A stretch of 41,127 nt of DNA from a virus: IMG/VR virus record IMGVR_UViG_3300030102_008575, positions 1 to 41,127 of that record. One strand, written 5' to 3'. Below the pieces are notes generated by a model. The model searched no databases, had not been told where the DNA came from, and was given only the letters and a program-made list of their open reading frames with translations. The translations under genes and the position numbers were made by a program. Shown piece after piece: positions 38,987-41,127 of the stretch. Each line of letters begins with the position of its first letter. The first letter of the stretch is position 1.

Positions 38987-39012
38987 AGGTATAAATATAT
39001 TATATGAGTTCC
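38986..39012 (-). promoter_or_regulatory. GGAACT box and TATAAT before the HhH gene
   Basis: On the minus strand GGAACT, then CATATAAT and TATATT, lead to the ATG at 38986. The box lies inside the first codons of the divergent late gene, so the two promoters overlap. Confidence 0.4.
38990..38997 (+). promoter_or_regulatory. T4-type late promoter core, perfect consensus (TATAAATA)
   Basis: TATAAATA matches the T4 late consensus at all eight positions and ends six bases before the ATG at 39004. Confidence 0.8.
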
Positions 39013-40455
39013 TTTAATATTTACGATAATTATAACTCCTTTGATGATTTATTCAACAGAGCAGAGCTTTTAGAAGAAAAAGACTTTAAATCAATGGTAG
39101 GGTCTGCTAAGCTTCGACCTGAGTTCGCGAAATATAAAGCTGAAGATCCAAAGACAGGAGAGAAGGCAGCTCCAGGTGGGCTATCTAGGTTAGCAAATAT
39201 ATTATTTGTAACAGCATTAGGAGAAGCACATTTAGATATATTAGATCAGGAAACTAGTAATATTCTTAAAGGAGCGAAATATTCTACATCTTCTACTAGG
39301 ATAGGGCAAGGTTTGCAAGAGTTAGCCCCTAAAGCGTTTGAAGAGCTTTTTAGAGAAAAAAATCCTAGGAGTGTAGAGGTATCAGAGTATGTTAATGACC
39401 CAGAGAAGTTAGAAGAATTAATAAAAGATACAGTAATAAATTATACAAGAAGAGATAGAGAATACATAAAGGATATAGAGCCTGAGGATATAGCTGACGC
39501 AGTTGAGGATGCAGTTGATGATATATCTGACGAAGTAAAAATAGCTCAAGGCTTAATGAGTGGTGATGCTGATAAAGTAAAGTTAGATTTTGATGATGTA
39601 GATGTTAATATTGAGGGGTTAAAAAATAAGGATGAAGTTGCTGCTAAAATTGTAAAGTTGATTAATACTAAAGATAAGTTAAAAGCTGAACCTACAGGAG
39701 TTGGTCTTAATATAGAAGGACCGATCGGAATATTTGGTTCCCAAACTGGTATATCTGATATGTTAACTAGAATTATTACTAGTCATTTTCCAGATGTGAG
39801 TGAAAGTGAAGTTAAGGTTACTCTTAATACTAATGAAGAAGATTATGAAGAGGGTCCAAAGCCTATTGAGCCGGAAGGTCCCGCTGCTAATGAGTACGAA
39901 GAAGATATTAATGAAGTAGAAGATGAAGAATCTAACATTAAATTTTCCGTAGGCTCAGTAGGAGGTCAACATGGTCAAATTATGACTAAAGACAAAACAT
40001 TTGACTCTTTAGAAGACGCTTGTGATCATGCTGGTGTTGACGTAAAAGATTGTATCTCTGGTGAGTGGGATGATATGGGCGATGGTACTAAAGAGTACGT
40101 AGTAGATGAAGATACAGTAATTATTATGCATGCTGCTAGTGAAGATAACGAGTTTGATGACTTTGATATTGGACCACAGTCAGATGAAAACGTACCTGAC
40201 GATTATGAAGAGGTTTTAAAAGCTATGGCTACTAAAGATAAAGAAGAAATCGCTAAAGACATGCTCAAAAAGCAGCTCAATGGTGAGAACGAAGAAGAGC
40301 TTCAGGTAGAGAGCGCTACTGCAGCTTATTTAACTGAGCAAAAACAGAGTGATAAACGTAATAAGAAAACTAAAGTTAAAAATCAATCCTTCAAGGAAAG
40401 ATACAAGCCTAAAACACATTGGCAGTTAGAAGAGCTTAGACGCTACGGTCTTTAA
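39004..40455 (+). CDS. Acidic late protein, possible virion or head-assembly protein
   Basis: This 483-residue protein is unrecognised. It is strongly acidic in the middle (residues about 140-200 and 275-310 are Asp/Glu-rich) with a short basic C-terminus: RNKKTKVKNQSFKERYKPK followed by HWQLEELRRYGL. The N-terminus NIYDNYNSFDDLFNRAELLE and the region SRLANILFVTALGEAHLDIL are helical. A folded module at about 310-375 holds GQIMTKDKTFDSLEDACDHA. The perfect late promoter and its placement as a lone plus-strand gene suggest a virion or scaffold protein. It overlaps the converging QueC-like gene by 4 bases at the stop codons. Confidence 0.75.
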   Translation: MSSFNIYDNYNSFDDLFNRAELLEEKDFKSMVGSAKLRPEFAKYKAEDPKTGEKAAPGGLSRLANILFVTALGEAHLDILDQETSNILKGAKYSTSSTRIGQGLQELAPKAFEELFREKNPRSVEVSEYVNDPEKLEELIKDTVINYTRRDREYIKDIEPEDIADAVEDAVDDISDEVKIAQGLMSGDADKVKLDFDDVDVNIEGLKNKDEVAAKIVKLINTKDKLKAEPTGVGLNIEGPIGIFGSQTGISDMLTRIITSHFPDVSESEVKVTLNTNEEDYEEGPKPIEPEGPAANEYEEDINEVEDEESNIKFSVGSVGGQHGQIMTKDKTFDSLEDACDHAGVDVKDCISGEWDDMGDGTKEYVVDEDTVIIMHAASEDNEFDDFDIGPQSDENVPDDYEEVLKAMATKDKEEIAKDMLKKQLNGENEEELQVESATAAYLTEQKQSDKRNKKTKVKNQSFKERYKPKTHWQLEELRRYGL

Positions 40456-41127
40456 GCACATTCTCTGCAATTATTCTCGTCATAGAGCTTATTCAACTTA
40501 TCTTGTTGAATGTAAGTAATAGGATCTTTATAACCTGCGTCTACAAATCCCTTAACTCTCATACTACTTGATGGAGTAGTTGCATCTGCGATTAAATGAT
40601 AACCTTTACCATTCTTTTCTACCTTGCCATCTGAGTAACAAGTCCAAGTATCCTTAAATTTAACTCCAAGTCTAATACCTTCTTTAATAATATCAGCTTT
40701 AGACATTTCGAGTAAAGGAGCTTCAATGTTAATTCTATTTTCTCTATTAAGATCGGTTACTCTATTAACGGTATCAACAAACTCTTCACTTCCATCCCAA
40801 TAACCAGCCAATGAATCTACCTGCGCGGCACCGTACCATACAGTATCGGCACCTACTCCTTCAGCATACGATGAGCAAATAGATAAAAACATTAAGTTAC
40901 GAAACGGTACATACGATACAGGTTGAGCGTCACCTGCTATCTTACTAATATCAGGGTTATCAATATCAGGATTAGTAAGTGATGATGTTGGAGCTATGTC
41001 TTTAATATACTTTACATCGAGAACTTTATTAGTAACCTTCATATTCATCCAGTCACTAAACTGAGTATTAAAGTTTTTTATCTGTTTATCAACACAAGCA
41101 AGTTCTCGTTTATGTCTTTGACCATAA
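40452..41127 (-). CDS. queC: QueC-like 7-cyano-7-deazaguanine synthase, 5' end beyond the window
   Basis: The frame is open to the window edge, and the motif YGQRHKREL is read from the last bases, so the gene continues past 41127; the internal ATG at 41048 is not the start. QueC makes preQ0 from CDG, ATP and ammonia, the entry to queuosine and 7-deazaguanine DNA modification. Visible motifs: YGQRHKRE, SYVPFRNLMFLSICSSYAEG (usual VPGRN), DSLAGYWDGSEEF (usual DYSGYPDC), EMSKADIIKEGIRLGV, DTWTCYSDG and MRVKGFVDAGYKDPI. The usual CxxCxxC zinc cluster before the RLKGF-type segment is missing, replaced by HLIADATTPSSSMR; a CREC pair lies at the very C-terminus. The ATP-binding SGGxDS loop would be outside the window. 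Confidence 0.82.
   Translation of the reverse strand, partial: YGQRHKRELACVDKQIKNFNTQFSDWMNMKVTNKVLDVKYIKDIAPTSSLTNPDIDNPDISKIAGDAQPVSYVPFRNLMFLSICSSYAEGVGADTVWYGAAQVDSLAGYWDGSEEFVDTVNRVTDLNRENRINIEAPLLEMSKADIIKEGIRLGVKFKDTWTCYSDGKVEKNGKGYHLIADATTPSSSMRVKGFVDAGYKDPITYIQQDKLNKLYDENNCRECA

Noticed and set aside
40491-40511. Inverted repeat ATTCAAC/GTTGAAT after the stop at 40455
   Set aside because: The stem is only 7 bp, AT-rich and has no T run on either side, so it is not called a terminator.
1-41127. tRNA genes, insertion sequences, attachment sites or integrase
   Set aside because: No non-coding gap is longer than about 60 bases, and no transposase, integrase or tRNA-like sequence was seen.

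Overview
The window is a piece of a T4-like myovirus genome (tailed phage with a contractile tail). It is AT-rich, tightly packed and has almost no intergenic space. The diagnostic genes are T4-family: baseplate wedge gp25 and gp6, sliding clamp gp45, ssDNA-binding gp32, helicase loader gp59, replicative helicase gp41, primase gp61 and the RNase H/5'-3' exonuclease. The low GC, the collar/Gp10-type fibre genes, and the added metabolic genes (QueC-like protein, class II glutamine amidotransferase, StrF-type glycosyltransferase) fit marine T4-like phages such as cyanophage or pelagiphage relatives. The host cannot be named from this sequence alone.

Layout. Positions 1-216 hold the 3' end of a plus-strand gene, possibly small terminase gp16. 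Positions 226-1666 hold three small minus-strand genes of unknown function. Positions 1721-27681 form a long plus-strand late block: gp25, gp6, five large baseplate or fibre-region structural proteins (two with PKD-type motifs), two Gp10-C-terminal-like proteins, two Mtd-N/tail-collar fibres, two tiny genes, a LamG-like protein and a 1777-residue mosaic fibre. Positions 27678-41127 are mainly minus-strand replication and accessory genes: gp61, rnh, several small proteins, gp45, gp32, gp59, a 98-aa protein, a DHH-family protein, gp41, a glycosyltransferase, a glutamine amidotransferase, an HhH protein and a 5'-truncated QueC-like gene. Two plus-strand genes with late promoters (28759-29202 and 39004-40455) interrupt this block.

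Regulation. Thirteen genes on both strands carry a T4-type late promoter core containing TAAATA that ends exactly 5 or 6 bases before the start codon. In T4 the start of transcription lies about six bases after this element, so these mRNAs would begin at, or one base before, the start codon. No convincing Shine-Dalgarno sequence was seen at the starts inspected. Four other minus-strand starts share a GGAACT box next to a TATAAT-like element; two of these are a near-perfect 25-base repeat. This apparently leaderless gene layout, the 1777-aa repeat-rich fibre, the apparent loss of zinc ligands in gp32 and in the QueC-like protein, and the nearby GATase and QueC-like genes are the points most worth following.
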